Positions 47,518 to 59,800 of a DNA stretch of 64,000 bases are shown here, in pieces (position 1 is the stretch's first letter; the number at the start of each line of letters is the position of its first letter). Origin of the DNA: Uranotaenia lowii. Its lineage: Eukaryota; Arthropoda; Insecta; Diptera; Culicidae. The DNA is taken from positions 23,233,639 to 23,297,638 of the forward strand of contig NC_073691.1 in NCBI RefSeq assembly GCF_029784155.1. Reading direction: 5' to 3'. The position numbers and the translations under genes were made by a program. Below the pieces are notes generated by a model. The model ran no database searches. It had not been told where the DNA came from and worked only from the letters and a program-made list of their open reading frames with translations.

Positions 47518-48476
47518 TAGCTTTTATTTCTTTATTTCGCGCTAGAGCGCAGCAATAAGATGGCTATTCGGCTAATCGCTAACGATGTTTGTTTCAATTT
47601 CCTGAAGCCTCCAGATGAAAAAAAAAAAACGCATCAACGTCCAATCAAGCAGTAGCAGCTTGGATGCTACTAGTCTGGGGTCCCACAAGGATCGATTCGA
47701 TTCGAGGACACAACTCAACGCAACGCGGCAATTCCCGGTGAGAAAATTTCACTGGAAGCAACCTTATAAAGTTAGATTGGGTCTGTACGTCTATACGTAT
47801 GGCTGCCTACCTGCCTTCGCAACGTGCTTGTGTGTGGGTGGTCGAACGGAAATAAACTTTCAATCATGACCGACGAAGAGTCGAACCACCTGTTTCCACC
47901 ATGTGCCCTCTTTCAGTATCTCTCATTGCACACATCGATTGCCAATCAGTTATTCTTGTGTAGCAGTTCGATTCAGAAGAACAGAAAAAAGGAAACCTCT
48001 CCTGGAACAACAAGGATAGGTGGGCACGACGCCGAAGGAGGTGGGTGTTAAATCGATAGGATATGTACGTACTTTTCCAATTTACTTTCTTCCTTCGGCC
48101 CGTCGTAACACCCTTGAATGATGCTTCTCTCCGGAGCTTTGCAGGTATTTCAGGAGTTTCCTTTTGAAGGTGGGCCCGGGGAAGAAACAATAGCAGAAGA
48201 AGGAAGGACGAAAGTACCAGCACTTTGTGGGATTCTTTGTGGAAACACCCGAGCAGCAAGTTTTGCTGCTCCGGCCAGAAGTTTGCGGTTATATCGTTAC
48301 TTTTATGTTTCTGGAGGCTCCAGTTACGTGCCTGTTCGGTTATTAATAACTGAACAGGGTTGTCTAGCTACATAAATTCATCAATAAGGTACCAGGTAAA
48401 TCTCACCTTAAACTAGGGAAAAAGGATCATTCGCCTTTTTCGGGATAGAAACAACTTCCATTCCTAGAATCCAAGC
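47518..48476. other. Less AT-rich unique island upstream of the candidate promoter
   Basis: No recognised gene. Two overlapping frames on opposite strands (47864-48259 minus, 48118-48375 plus) have no motif. The position fits upstream regulatory DNA if the 47.5 kb promoter is real. Confidence 0.3.
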
Positions 48477-48899
48477 TTAATTGACTTTTGTGACGAGTGC
48501 GCGAAACTGTCCAATTAGCTGTTCTTGCAAAATACGCGCGAAATTCGAACCATCCGGCAAACAACAACGGAAGATTTTTGTTTCTGTATCCATTTTTTCT
48601 GTCACATACCGAAATAAATCGTAAGCGACGACGAAGTCGTCACAAAGTGACGGGAAACAGTATTCTTCGTTAGCGCGCCACGGTAAATGATTATACTTTT
48701 TCAATGTCACGTCGATACCCGAACCTGAAGTCAACCGGTCAACAACCGAATCGCCACCATCAAGCGTTTTGTATTTCTCGAAAACGTGTAGGGAGATCAA
48801 CAAAGTCTGGCAAAAAAAATCCGAGTGGCTAGCGTCAAAAAAGGCAACTACGGCAAGAACTACTAACGAGAATAAGCTCACAGGTAGCGAGATTTTTAT
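48477..48899 (-). pseudogene. Candidate small secreted protein lacking an ATG
   Basis: An open frame of about 140 codons ends at a TAA at 48477. Its N-terminus has a signal-peptide pattern: KIS, then the hydrophobic run LFSLVVLAVVAFF, then DASHS before a polar mature part. Five cysteines (DFFC, EEYCFPSLC, FRCC) could form disulfides. The codon where a start would be expected is ATA (48897-48899), directly before Lys-Ile-Ser, and an in-frame TAG lies just upstream. It may be a gene with a lost start, an exon whose ATG is in an upstream exon, or chance. I do not recognise the family. Confidence 0.4.
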
Positions 48900-50004
48900 T
48901 ATAAAATTAAAAAAAAAACTCTACTGTTACACCTACTCAAGAGCAGCAAATAGATGCTTGCTAGCGAAGAAGCTTGCCGGCGCGGGAACTGTGAATTAAA
49001 TATTCGTGTGTCCAAAATTTGAGCCCGAGCCGGGAAAAAAGTTCAATCGAGTTCGAAGCACAAAGACGACGGACTCAGACGGGCTGATGCTTATAACAAA
49101 CGGTTTCGTAAGAAGTAATAAAAAGTTCGCTTATGTAGCTACAGATTCTAAAAAAAAGTATTAAAATCATCAGGTTGAACGATTAGTTGAATCACAGAGT
49201 TGGTTTGAAAAAAAGCTTGAAGAATGATAACCTCCTTATCAACTGCCTACACTGATGATTTAATTTCATCCTAAATACAAGTTTTCAACCAACTTCGTGT
49301 ATGGCTGGGATCGACTTCTGTGGTGTCAACATCTAAGGTTTTTAAATAGAATAAAATGTTAGACATCTTGAAGGCTAAGAAAAAAATTAGCCATGGCTCA
49401 ATCGAAAACGAATCGAAACGAAACAAATCAGACTCTACTCCAATAATGATCTTCCTTGGATGTGCAATTATCGGCATAAGCTTCTATGCTGCACCGTCAC
49501 TAACAAGCCTTCTCATCGCTGGCATTGTCATCCCAGCGCAACCACATTGCATATGTCTGAAAGGAACCAAACGAATAACAATCCCGTAGAAGCTTATATA
49601 TAATGAATAACAAGACGCCATTCGACATGTAGTACGGAGTCAGATTTAAGGTATTGGCGTATTCTTGGTTGCAATGGGTATTAATCAGTAAAAATTGCTT
49701 AATAGTCGCGATTAAGTTCTTTACTTCACGATTACTCAACCAGCAAGATATAATACCACAGCAAATGGGCCTAAACCAAGAACTAAGAGTTTAGAAGCGT
49801 TTGGGCACTTCGTAGATCATGAAGAAGTGCATCTCGTGGGTATTGAGGATATTGCAGACAAGTCCGAGCACATAGTGAGGGATGACTTTGAAGAATCCTA
49901 CTACGGTAGCGCACAATATTTTGATAGTCACACTAGTTTCAAAATTGTAGCGAAGATTGTGTAAAAGATCGGAAGATCTTATGACAATCCGTCATCTTCA
50001 AATG
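48900..50004. other. Stretch without a recognised gene
   Basis: Mixed AT-rich sequence. A 77-codon plus frame (49356-49589) has one hydrophobic segment (IMIFLGCAIIGISF) but no other support. Nothing else is seen. Confidence 0.3.
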
Positions 50005-50205
50005 ATCGTGGTCCTGATTCTGATGTTGATTCAGATTCTTATCCTGAACCTGATTCTTATCTAGATACTGATTCAGATTCAGATTCTAATTCTGATATTA
50101 ATTCTTACTTTGACCATACTCGTGATCAAGATCAAGATTTATACCAAAATCTTGATTCTGTTCCAAATCCAGATCTGGACTCTTACCATGATCATGATCC
50201 TGACA
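50005..50205 (+). repeat. GATTCT/GATCCT hexamer repeat, left part
   Basis: Degenerate six-base units (GATTCT, GATCCT, CCTGAT) run for about 200 bp. If translated they would give alternating Asp-Ser/Pro. The same repeat continues at 52905-53010, so the two were probably one array before the insertions. Confidence 0.7.
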
Positions 50206-50409
50206 AATTTCTCCAGTTTATTTTCAATTCAATCGCCAAATTAGCAGATCAAATTAGCGCAGCCGGCACACGATTGCCCACCGATGTGTTAAATCTCGAC
50301 GACACGCAAATGGCTTGAGGCTATAAAAAAATGAAATGCTATGCCTCATCCGTACAGGGTGGAATACTTGCGTGTGTGTTAACTGTGTGTTACTTGTATT
50401 TTCAATCAA

Positions 50410-51041
50410 TCCTTGCAACAACATCAGTTTCCTGCCATCTGGAAAAGATCCTGCCCAATGAGCCCAATCTTTAAAAAGGGCGAGAAGCAAGAGGTGTGCA
50501 ATTATCGAGGTGTCACATCGCTAGCTGCCTGCTTGAAGATCTCAGAGAGAATTGTCAACGATGTTATGTTTTCAGCCTGCCGGAACTGGATTTCGGACAA
50601 TCAACAAGGGCTTTTTTCCGAAACGTCCGGTTACGTCAAACCTGGCGTTGTTCACGACATTCTGCATATCTAATATGGATTGTGGCAAACAAGTCGACGC
50701 AATTTACTCCGGCATTAGACTCAGTAAATCACTTAATTTTACTGTTAAAGTTAAAACGCTTGGGATTATCTGAGAGATTAAGCGCCTGGATCAGAAGCTA
50801 CTTAACTAATCGTCGTCTTGCTGGTGAAATCGGATCCTCTGAATCTCCAGATTTCATTCTGTTTTCAGATGTACCACAAGGAAGTAATTTGGGCCCTTTA
50901 TTGTTCACCCTGTTCTGTAATGATACTAACATGCTGCTTGTACGCGGACGATTTCATTTTTTTATCGTTAACAGTTTGGCAGATTGTCAGAAATTACAGC
51001 GATTCCTCGATACGGTTGTAAATTGGTGGCTGTCAACCTAA
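50410..51041 (+). pseudogene. Non-LTR reverse transcriptase relic
   Basis: FPAIWKRSCPMSPIFKKGEK then VCNYRGVTSLAACLKISERI (50430-50560) form the start of the fingers domain. The palm block reads ALDSVNHLILLLKLKRLG near 50710-50765. DVPQGSNLGPLLFTLFCND follows near 50867-50925 and LYADDFIFL near 50935-50965 in a shifted frame. Frames change at least twice and the endonuclease is missing. Jockey superfamily, inactive. It abuts a copia relic. Confidence 0.75.
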
Positions 51042-51179
51042 TGGTCTTAAGCGTTTCTAAGTGCTTGATCGAAACGCTTGATCGAATCTAACATAAGTGA
51101 CTACTTAAGAAATAACTGATAAGTACGTTAAGGTAGACCTAAATTTAAGTAAGCTATAAACACACTTAGGTCTGATGGT

Positions 51180-52499
51180 CTTTTGAAGCGCTGGGACGAC
51201 TGGGATTCCTTGAAGGTCGCCATCGACGAGGAGATGGCAGCCCTGAACGAGAACAAGACATGGGAAGCTGTAAGCTTGCCCCCGGGTCACAAGAAACCCC
51301 TCCTGTTCAAGTGGGTGCTCACCGTGAAGAACGATGGTCGCTACAAGGCTCGATTGGCCGGATGTTCCCAAAGACCAGAATTGGACTACTGGGAAACCTA
51401 TGCACCGTTTGCCAAGATGGAGAGCGTTCGAACCGTCTTGACGTTGGCGAACGAATTCTACATGGTCGTTCATCAGATGGACGTCAAAGCTGCAGGTCGT
51501 TAGATTGAGGAAAAGCCTCTACAGCTTGAAGTAAGTGGGTCGTGCTTGGAACCAGCGATTCGACGACGAGATAAGAAAGCTTGGTTTCTATCCGTGAAGA
51601 GTGACTGCTGCGTTTACCGATCTTGAAAGCGAGGACTAAACCTCATTCTATACGTGGATGACTCCCTGATTGCCGGAAAAGACGTTTCAGAGGTTATCTG
51701 GATCAAGACCGAGCTTGGAAGGCTATTCCCATATGAAGGATCTCCTGGAAGTCAAGACTTTCTTTCAAGCGAGACTTCCAAAATAGCGTCATCGAGATTT
51801 CGCAATCAGGATACGTCGAGAAGGTTCTGCAACGATTCGGTATGGTTGATTGTAAACCCGTAAGCGCACCGTAAGCGTTCGCTGGACGAAGCTGATGAGT
51901 TTATCACAGAACAACCATTCAAAGAATTGATCGGTTGTCAACAATATCTGGCGACTTCTTCAAGACCAGATATCTGTGCTGCGGTTAGCGCACTGAGCAA
52001 ATACCAGACCAGCCCGGCGGATATGCATTGGCAAGGCCTGAAGCGTATTCTGCGATACCTTCAAGGTACGACCGATACGAAAAATTTGTCCAACAACTCC
52101 GATGATCGAGGATCTGTATCAGGCTACGCAAACATGATCTTCGGGAATCTAGTTTCGTGGTCAACGAAACGTCAGCAGACGGAAGCTGAGATAGGAACCC
52201 TTTACCATGCAGTCAAGGACGGTTTGTGGTTAACAAACTTCCTAGGTGAATTGGGTGTGGTTAGCACTCCTTTCACGTTAATGGAGGACAACATCCCTTG
52301 CATCCAGTATCTGGAAGATACTTTATCCCATCAGCGGATGAAGCATCTGGACGTTAAGTATGCGTTCATCAGGGACATCATAAGAAGCGGTCAGCTATCT
52401 TTGCCACACATCTCCACTGAGGATCAGCCAGCTGATGCGTTCACCAAGGCGAGGCACGCGAAGCTGTTCAGCATTCTCAATCTACGAATTGAGGGGAGG
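51180..52499 (+). pseudogene. Ty1/copia polymerase relic (reverse transcriptase and RNase H)
   Basis: The reverse transcriptase start is clear: EEMAALNENKTWEAVSLPPG, then FKWVLTVKNDG, YKARLAG and YAPFAKMESVRTVLTLA (51190-51480). Stops follow at about 51501 and 51624. The catalytic YVDD box is intact at 51651-51662 and is followed by a frameshifted stretch. The connection region IGCQQYLATSSRPDICAAV (51930 on) and RNase H follow, with VSWSTKRQQTEAE, HLDVKYAFIRD and EDQPADAFTK. The segment carrying most of the fingers-palm is deleted. It ends in a purine tract and an LTR-like sequence. Confidence 0.85.
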
Positions 52500-52900
52500 T
52501 GTTGATACTTACGGTTTCGGCCTATTTCGGATTCTTAGCCGCCCCCACATTGCTGCCGATTGCAGCAGAAACAAAACAATATTTATTTTGGTACTCCACT
52601 TGCTTTGGGCAATGATGATTGCTGAGAACAATAGGTTGATGATGATGAACACGGTACAAATGTCATCATCGTACACGCAACCCGATGCTAACTCATATTG
52701 TGGTTAGCAGTTACACTGCAGTGTTGCCAGATATTCTGGGTAAGAGGGTACTTTCCCAATTAGGAAAATGATAAGTGGAGAGTAAGATAATAGCAATCGC
52801 TAATGAATTGTGTAGTTATGTAATGACAAGACTGACGAAACATGAATAAAGATAACTCTATTCCACCAATGAAACATGCGTTTTCGACAAACAATAAACA
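52500..52900 (+). repeat. Probable 3' LTR of the copia relic
   Basis: Directly after the RNase H end and a purine tract (GAGGGGAGG) the sequence begins TGTTGATAC. It ends AATAAACA at 52900, where the hexamer repeat resumes. An AATAAA signal lies near 52845. TG...CA ends fit an LTR of about 400 bp. No matching 5' LTR is present in the window. Confidence 0.6.
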
Positions 52901-52904
52901 CATT

Positions 52905-53010
52905 GATCCTGATCCTGACGCTACTGCTTGATGCTGCTCGTGATCCAGATTTCGATTCTCATCCATATCCTGATTCAGATCCTAATCCTATTTTTTATCT
53001 TAATCCTTAG
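52905..53010 (+). repeat. GATCCT/GATTCT hexamer repeat, right part
   Basis: It continues the array seen at 50005-50205 (GATCCTGATCCTGACGC ... CATATCCTGATTCAGATCC). Confidence 0.65.
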
Positions 53011-55199
53011 ATTCATATTCGGATCCCTAAAACAAGACGTAATGCTTCGTCAAAAATGGAAATTTTTGGGTAAATTTTTTATTGTTGTTATCTGGCCTAA
53101 AATGACCAGTCTGACTTGTAGTAATAAATTTTGTTACCCACTGCAAAAAAATGTACATATCAGGCTAGTGGTTGATAACTTGTGCAACAGAAAAAGCAAT
53201 TGATTAGTGAGAACAAAAAATTTTCGCCACAAGCCAAGACTTTGCAAGAGCCTTTTTTGTGATTAATAATTTGTGTCATCAACCAAAATGAACAGTAAAT
53301 TCAAGTAGGACGGACGGCTGTTATCACAAGTTTTTTAGTTTGGTTTGAAAATTTTCGCACTTTGTCTTAAGATGACGAGTATGATTTTTGGTAAAGCATT
53401 TCTATCGTTTACGAGCATGTCACGAGTCTGTCTCCTGATTGAAAACTTCAGTCATAAGTGAATGCCACACCACAAATCTGACTCGTGGAAAACAAATATG
53501 TATGTGTCCTAAACAAAAGCCACGAGTAAGTTCCAGCACACAGCAGAACAATTGAGTTTGTTGTAACAATCTATACAGTTATTTATTTTGATCTGAAGAT
53601 TTGGGATCTTTGCCTAAAATGACGAGTCTGACTCGTGGAAATGAAAAATAACCAATTAAAATTGAGGCCCTCAGAATCAGAGGGGGATAATCAAGGATTT
53701 TGAGTTAAGTTTACCAGAAAATAGAAGCCAATGGGGAATAACTTCTGTTGATAAATAATAATGATCTTAATTTTCCCAGGAACATCTCTAATAGCTGCCC
53801 CATAAATCGTTCATCACTATCGGCACCATCAATCAAGGGACAGACACAGAGAAAAACTACACCAATATCGGCCAACAATCGGAACCATTGCCAAATGTAG
53901 GTTAAGGTGAAGAAACAACAAAATACCAACAAACAAAAAAAAACGACGGGAAGGGTTCCGTTCAAAATTAACTGAACGCCTCCAACACGTCACCGACACC
54001 ATATACAACGCCAAGTAAGTATGTATAAACATAGGGCAAGTTGAAAGCACTCTGGGGCAGCCTTCATCTTGGCCGGTTCAATGGTAGTTGGTTCTTCGGA
54101 AGGTTTTTCGACGGCACTCTAGGCTGGCATATAGTAGGTAGTTTTTGTTTCATTTATTTCTCATCGCCTCAAGGATTTTCGTCGTTTTCTCGATTTGGTG
54201 AGGGAGTCGCCGACAAACAATTACTATTATTATTAATACTGGGTATTTGCTACAAATTTGGCGCATCATTGCCAGCCAACCAGAGTCCTTGAACTCGCGG
54301 TGGAGGCTTGCCTTTTTTTTTTTTTTCAAATCGTTCTCCGCGTGGCGAGCGTGTGTAAAATGGCAAAAATTTCTTTCAAGACTACAAAAATAGGTATAAT
54401 ATTGGAAACGCAGATGCCACAAACTTATACGTAACCCAGACCCGGAACCAAAATCAATTTTCGTAACATCACGAAAACATAAACAACGAAATGAACCTCG
54501 GCCAGGCACACATCGTGATTGGGGATGTTTTGAATTTGCGTCGCAGCTTAGAGCTAGCTCTAGCCTAAAGCTGGCAGTCAGTCCAGGCGCAGATTATGCA
54601 TCTGATTCAACCGACGTCGACGACGACAACGGCTGGAGATAATATTGCCATTTTTTCTATTATTTCGCGCCATTCAAACAGCGACCGAGTTCAATGTGTG
54701 TCAACCTTTAGGCCAGATCTGAGACAAGCACAAAGCTTTTTCGAATACAAAACAGAAAAAACAGTGCTCCGGGGTTCTTATCAATTTTGCAGCACCGGGA
54801 GGACAACAGCGCCTAGATACAGATAAGAAGCGGCTGTTGTCGCGGCTTGAAAAAGACTTGATCCTCACCGGCTCTGTGGTGGTGCCATTATCGATGGGAG
54901 TTATCGATGGAGTCATCTTCTAAGGTGGCTGCTCGATGAGACAGGGAGAAGCAAAAAACTAGCAGAAGCAATCGACGTGCTGATTTTCTAGTTTTTGTTA
55001 AGCGAGATTCGAGCAAACGACGCATTAACTTCCGAACTGGATTGAGCTTCGAGTTGTTAAGTGGTGGATCATAGCTATATCTAGAGAGCCACCTGAGCTA
55101 GAAAAGTGTTAAAGAGTAGTAAATACGTACAACAACTGATAAGAGCACAAGGCAGCCCGTCAACGACATCTCTTCTCTCTTCATTCCACAGATTTCGAG
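53011..55199. other. Stretch without a recognised gene
   Basis: 53090-53650 has a loosely repeated ATGACGAGTCTGACTCGTGG block (near 53099, 53371, 53480 and 53618). 53700-55100 is a less AT-rich unique island with only short frames of no known motif. It ends at the insertion site of the I-clade element. Confidence 0.35.
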
Positions 55200-55213
55200 A
55201 TGTATCAAATTGA
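55200..55213 (+). repeat. Target-site duplication, left copy
   Basis: ATGTATCAAATTGA is identical to 60551-60564. The preceding AG is also shared but cannot be told apart from the element tail. Confidence 0.9.
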
Positions 55214-55395
55214 ATTTTTCAAATCGTTTTTGGACATCCGGTGCCCTTTTTTTGGAAGTATCGAGTACAAAATCGGTTACGTTGAAGTGCAAAAGTTATT
55301 CTCCAGTATTTGGTGTCGGTGAAAGTTGAATTTGGGAGTGAATCAAAAAAGAAAAGCGAAAGGACGCCAGTGAAAAAGTGAGGTTATCACAAACG

Positions 55396-56763
55396 ATGGA
55401 GGGTGGGCAGGATCCCCCCGATCCGCCTGGAGCAAGCCGGAACCATGAAGAAAGTGGTAGCCAGAAACCGACCGGAAAAGTTTTCGAAGAAATTTTGTAT
55501 GCCGCTACCGATTCCGCACCCTATCGAGTCTACTTTGAATCCGAAAAAGCGACCGATAAAATTAACAAGTTCGCCCTGGGAAACACCATCAAAAAAATGG
55601 ACGTTTTCAAAAATTTCATAATCGATATGAAATACGTTAGCCAGAAAAAAATCATCGTTTTCCTGAGTAGCTACGTGAAGGCAAACAAGCTTGTGGAGCA
55701 GATCAACAAAGCCGGATCGGGATACAAAGCGTATATCCCCAGACACCTGGTCTGCATAACAGGTGTTATTGCAGGAATACCAACCGATATCGACGTTGAG
55801 GAAGTCAAAGGTGATATTGAGAGTGATGTACCAATTGTGAGTATCGCCAGAATGTTCAGAGGCAAAGAGAAGGAACCGATAAATCGCCTGCGCATCACTT
55901 TCAGATCCCAGCAGTTACCTGAGTCTGTAAAGCTTTTCTGCTGCTCGACCAAAATCAGACCTTTCACCCCATCGATCCTGTTATGTGCCCAGTGTCTCAG
56001 ATTTGGACACAAAGCACAGAACTGCAAAGGAATTCAACGTTGTGGAAACTGTTCAGAACGCCACGAGGAGGCTGAACAATTCATCAATTGTCAGAAACAG
56101 CAGAAATGTGCCCATTGCCGGAGCAACGATCACAACTCCCTCGACAACCAATGCCCCGAAAGGAAGAAACAGCAAGACATAAAAACCCTCATGTCAAAAC
56201 GGAACTGGACGTACACCGAAGCTAAAGAACAGGTATCAGCTAACAATCGTAATTTTTATGCCCCACTTCTGAACGCAGAAGAATTTCCAACTCCAATGGA
56301 GAGTTTCGCCGATATGACCCGAGGGAGCTTCAGATTGAAGGATCCCATGAGAGAAGCGTGGATTAAAACGAATGAAGAACGCAACGAGATTCAAGCAGCC
56401 GTAAAAATGTTCAAGGACCAACCAAAACAAACTAACAAAAACGTTAAAAGAGCCAGAGTGGATGACGCCCGTGCAAGATCCACTTTTGAGGAACGAGATA
56501 GAATCGTAGCACCAGTAGCAGGAACCAGTCGTAGCGGTGCAGCGCTCAATAACCCACAAAAGGTACAGGAGGAGGAAAAATGGGAAGATGCGGTAAGAAA
56601 AGTTAAATTAAGTTTGGACCGTAGTTATCAGGAAAGAATGATGAGTTTTTACTCAGAATTCATAAGCATATTAGGACCCCAAGAGGAAGTAAAAACGTTA
56701 TTTAAAGATTGTACCCAAAAGCATTTCAACCTTGCAAATTCTGTTGTATTGAACAAAAAGTAA
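55396..56763 (+). CDS. I-clade retrotransposon ORF1 (nucleic acid-binding Gag-like protein)
   Basis: 455 codons from the ATG at 55396 to TAA; an upstream in-frame GTG at 55378 is not a credible start. The protein packages the element RNA and is thought to act as a chaperone. Residues about 120-190 (GVIAGIPTDIDVEEVKGDI to KIRPFTPSILLC) look like the RRM-type fold of I-clade ORF1. Three zinc knuckles follow at 197-253: CAQCLRFGHKAQNC, CGNCSERHEEAEQFINC and CAHCRSNDHNSLDNQC. Next comes a CPERKKQQDIKTLM segment typical of the clade. The N-terminus is Pro-rich and the C-terminus is charged and probably helical. The frame is uninterrupted. Confidence 0.9.
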   Translation: MEGGQDPPDPPGASRNHEESGSQKPTGKVFEEILYAATDSAPYRVYFESEKATDKINKFALGNTIKKMDVFKNFIIDMKYVSQKKIIVFLSSYVKANKLVEQINKAGSGYKAYIPRHLVCITGVIAGIPTDIDVEEVKGDIESDVPIVSIARMFRGKEKEPINRLRITFRSQQLPESVKLFCCSTKIRPFTPSILLCAQCLRFGHKAQNCKGIQRCGNCSERHEEAEQFINCQKQQKCAHCRSNDHNSLDNQCPERKKQQDIKTLMSKRNWTYTEAKEQVSANNRNFYAPLLNAEEFPTPMESFADMTRGSFRLKDPMREAWIKTNEERNEIQAAVKMFKDQPKQTNKNVKRARVDDARARSTFEERDRIVAPVAGTSRSGAALNNPQKVQEEEKWEDAVRKVKLSLDRSYQERMMSFYSEFISILGPQEEVKTLFKDCTQKHFNLANSVVLNKK

Positions 56764-56822
56764 CAAAAATTCCTCAGTTTTTTGTCAAACCACTCCATAC
56801 AAGATTTTACTTTTTTGCTAAA

Positions 56823-59800
56823 ATGGCTACCACCACTACTGAATTTAAAATTCTTCAAACAAACGTACAAAGTTTCCATAAAAACAGAGATGAAATTCAG
56901 AGAGTAATGTCTGGAGGTGGTTACGCAGCAGCCATACTATCAGAGATATGGACAGACGAAGATCTTGAGAAAACTAACAGATACAATTTCCCCAACTACC
57001 ATTTTGTCCCACATTCCCGTAATGACAATTACGGTGGAGCAGGGATTTTGCTTCAAAACTCGTTTAGCTATTATAGACTACCAACACCCACAAATCTTTC
57101 CAATTGGACGCAAACCGTGATTATTCGCATCAATCAGCTGGATTTAACAATTTGCTCTGTTTATGTCAGTCCATCGATCACCATAAATGAATTCGAGACA
57201 GATGTTAATGCTATTATTGCCAACCTTGACCATAACACAAAAGTCATTCTTGGTGGTGACTTCAATGCTCATCACACAGATTGGGGAGACGAAATCTGCG
57301 ATGCGAGAGGAGAGAAGCTAGTGGAGGTTATTAATCACACTAATTTAATAGTAATAAATAATGGTAGTAAAACATACGTTCCTTTGCAACTAAACAGACG
57401 CTCTTCCGCTATCGATATATCTCTATGTTCTGCAAGCTTGGTTGACATGGTACAATGGGTGGTACTAGACTATGGAATAGGAAGCCATCATATGTGCTTA
57501 GAAATCTCATGGAAAACGAATGCCTACAAAAACAATAAATTTTTCTACAACAAAGCACTTATTCGAAAAGAAGTGGCCAACCTGGAACACTACGATTTCG
57601 ACAACTTCTCCGAACTTTCCTCTGAAATGAAAAGAATTCACAAGAAAAACAAAATGAAAAATTTGAAAACCCCGAAGTTTTGGTGGTCAGAATCCGTCGA
57701 CGAGGCCTGGAAAGAAAAAACTGCCGCGAGGAAAAAGTTTAATCAAACTTCTTCGATTGACAATCTTTTAAATTATAAACGGAAAGCTGCTATTTTCCAA
57801 AAAAAGAAAAGAGAGGAGATCTTTAAAAAATTCGAAGATTTTTCCAACGAAGTGAGCCCTTTCTCTAGCTCGAAGGAACTCTGGCAAAAAGTGGGTCGTT
57901 TGACTGGAAAAAGGTTTTATAAAAAGGAAAATTGTTTATTGCAAGAGGACGAAGCTATGGCCGAGGAGTTTCTAGACACGCATTTTGGAAAACATGACCC
58001 GCAACCGTTCGAGGAACCATTACCTTTATCTATCGGTGGTTTGCTAGACAAAGTTTTCTGGTATCGAACTTTGGCTTCGAAAAAGAAAACATCCGCTCCC
58101 GGTGAAGACAACCTTTCGTACGAATTACTGACCCATCTCAAACCCGCGGTTACCGAAAAGATAATTGAATTGATCAACGACATGTGGATGAGAGGAACTC
58201 TGGACGAAAGTTTGAAGATAATTAAGGTGATCGCCATACCAAAACCTGGTCGAGACCAGAGCACCGTAGCAGGTAAGCGTCCAATTTCCTTAGTACCCAC
58301 AATAACCAAAATGGCCAACTCGGCAGTATTAGAGCGCCTCCAAGATTTTCTTGAAATTAACAAAATTCTGCCCGAAACTTCATTTGGGTTCCGCAAACAC
58401 ACATCAACCAATGCATGTGTATCTTTTGTTCTAAACTGGGTAAAACAAAACAAAAGGTGCAAACTATTAACTGCTATGATATGCGTTGATTTGTCAAATG
58501 CCTTTAACGCGATAAACATCGATAAGTTGGAAGAAATTCTGCAGCAAATAGAAGTTCCCTACGAAGTGCTTCGTTGGATACTCTCCTTCTTGAGAAACAG
58601 AACTATAAATTTCCACATGAAACAAAAGACGCTTTCAAGAACAATTAACAATGGTCTACCGCAGGGGGACGTCCTATCGCCCACGCTTTTCAACGTCTAC
58701 ACCGTAAATTTGCACAAAATCGAACATCCTGACGTGATGCTCGTCCAGTATGCGGATGATTTCGGGATTCTCGTTCGAGCGAAAAACCTACAAAACCTCA
58801 ACGAAATCGGAGAGCCATATTTAAACAATTTTACTGAAACTGCGAGGTCTTTGAATTTTAAAATTAACCCAGAAAAAACAAAAACGATTTTGTTCCAACA
58901 CGGTGACAAACAGCTAAATATATCACTCAACGGCACCTTGCTTGAATCAGTTAGATCTCATAAATACCTGGGCATTATATTCGATCGATATCTCAATTTC
59001 GGTTTGCATATAAAAGAGGTTCGATCCAAAGTGCAAGATCGACTTAATATGATTAAGGTTCTAAGTGGGGCAAAACACGGTGCACACCCGGAATCAATGA
59101 TAAAAATCCATAAGGGACTCATTCGTAGCACAATGGATTACGGGAGCTCTGTGTACAATAACGCAAGCAAAAGTAACCGCAATATTCTTGCTGTCGTCAA
59201 CAACCAATCCTTGAGAAAAGTCACGGGAACTACTAGAAGCACACCTAGGAACGTACTGGTCGCTCTTAGTGGTCAAGAGCCGGTAGATCTTAGGAACACA
59301 TATATCGCTTCGAGAGAAATCTGTAGGCATATGTCAAGAAATAATCTGATCGCGCGTCAATTAAGAACAATCGAATTACCAGACGATGTGAACAAATGGA
59401 ATCAGTTCACCTACATGGAAAGAACTTATTGGATGAACAGAGAACTATTCGATAGCATTCAATCCATCGAGCGTTCTAGCAACCTGTTAAAAGTCGAAGT
59501 ATTTCCATTTTTAGAAGGGCTAACGGTATCGAAACAAAACTCAAATCCAATGAGGCTGAAGCAACTGGCACTCTTCGTTATGAACGGCAGATATCGAGGT
59601 CGTTGCCGTGTTTTTACAGATGCCTCTAAGGATGGGTCGGTTTGTGGTATAGGAGTTTTTGTAGAACAAACAAGAACGAGATTATCACAAAAGCTTGCTA
59701 AAGAAACCAGCATCACCTCTGCGGAACTATTAGCTATCCACAAAGCCACAGAAATGATCGACCAGCAGTGTCTCGAGGGAGCCGTGATCTACACGGACTC

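Noticed and set aside
49356..49589. 77-codon frame with one membrane-like segment
   Set aside because: No homology, no splice or promoter support, and a minus-strand frame overlaps part of it.
56709..56822. ORF2 starting at the upstream ATG at 56709
   Set aside because: It overlaps the end of ORF1 and adds 38 residues unlike the endonuclease start. The ATG at 56823 precedes the conserved LQTNVQS block and leaves a normal 59-base gap.
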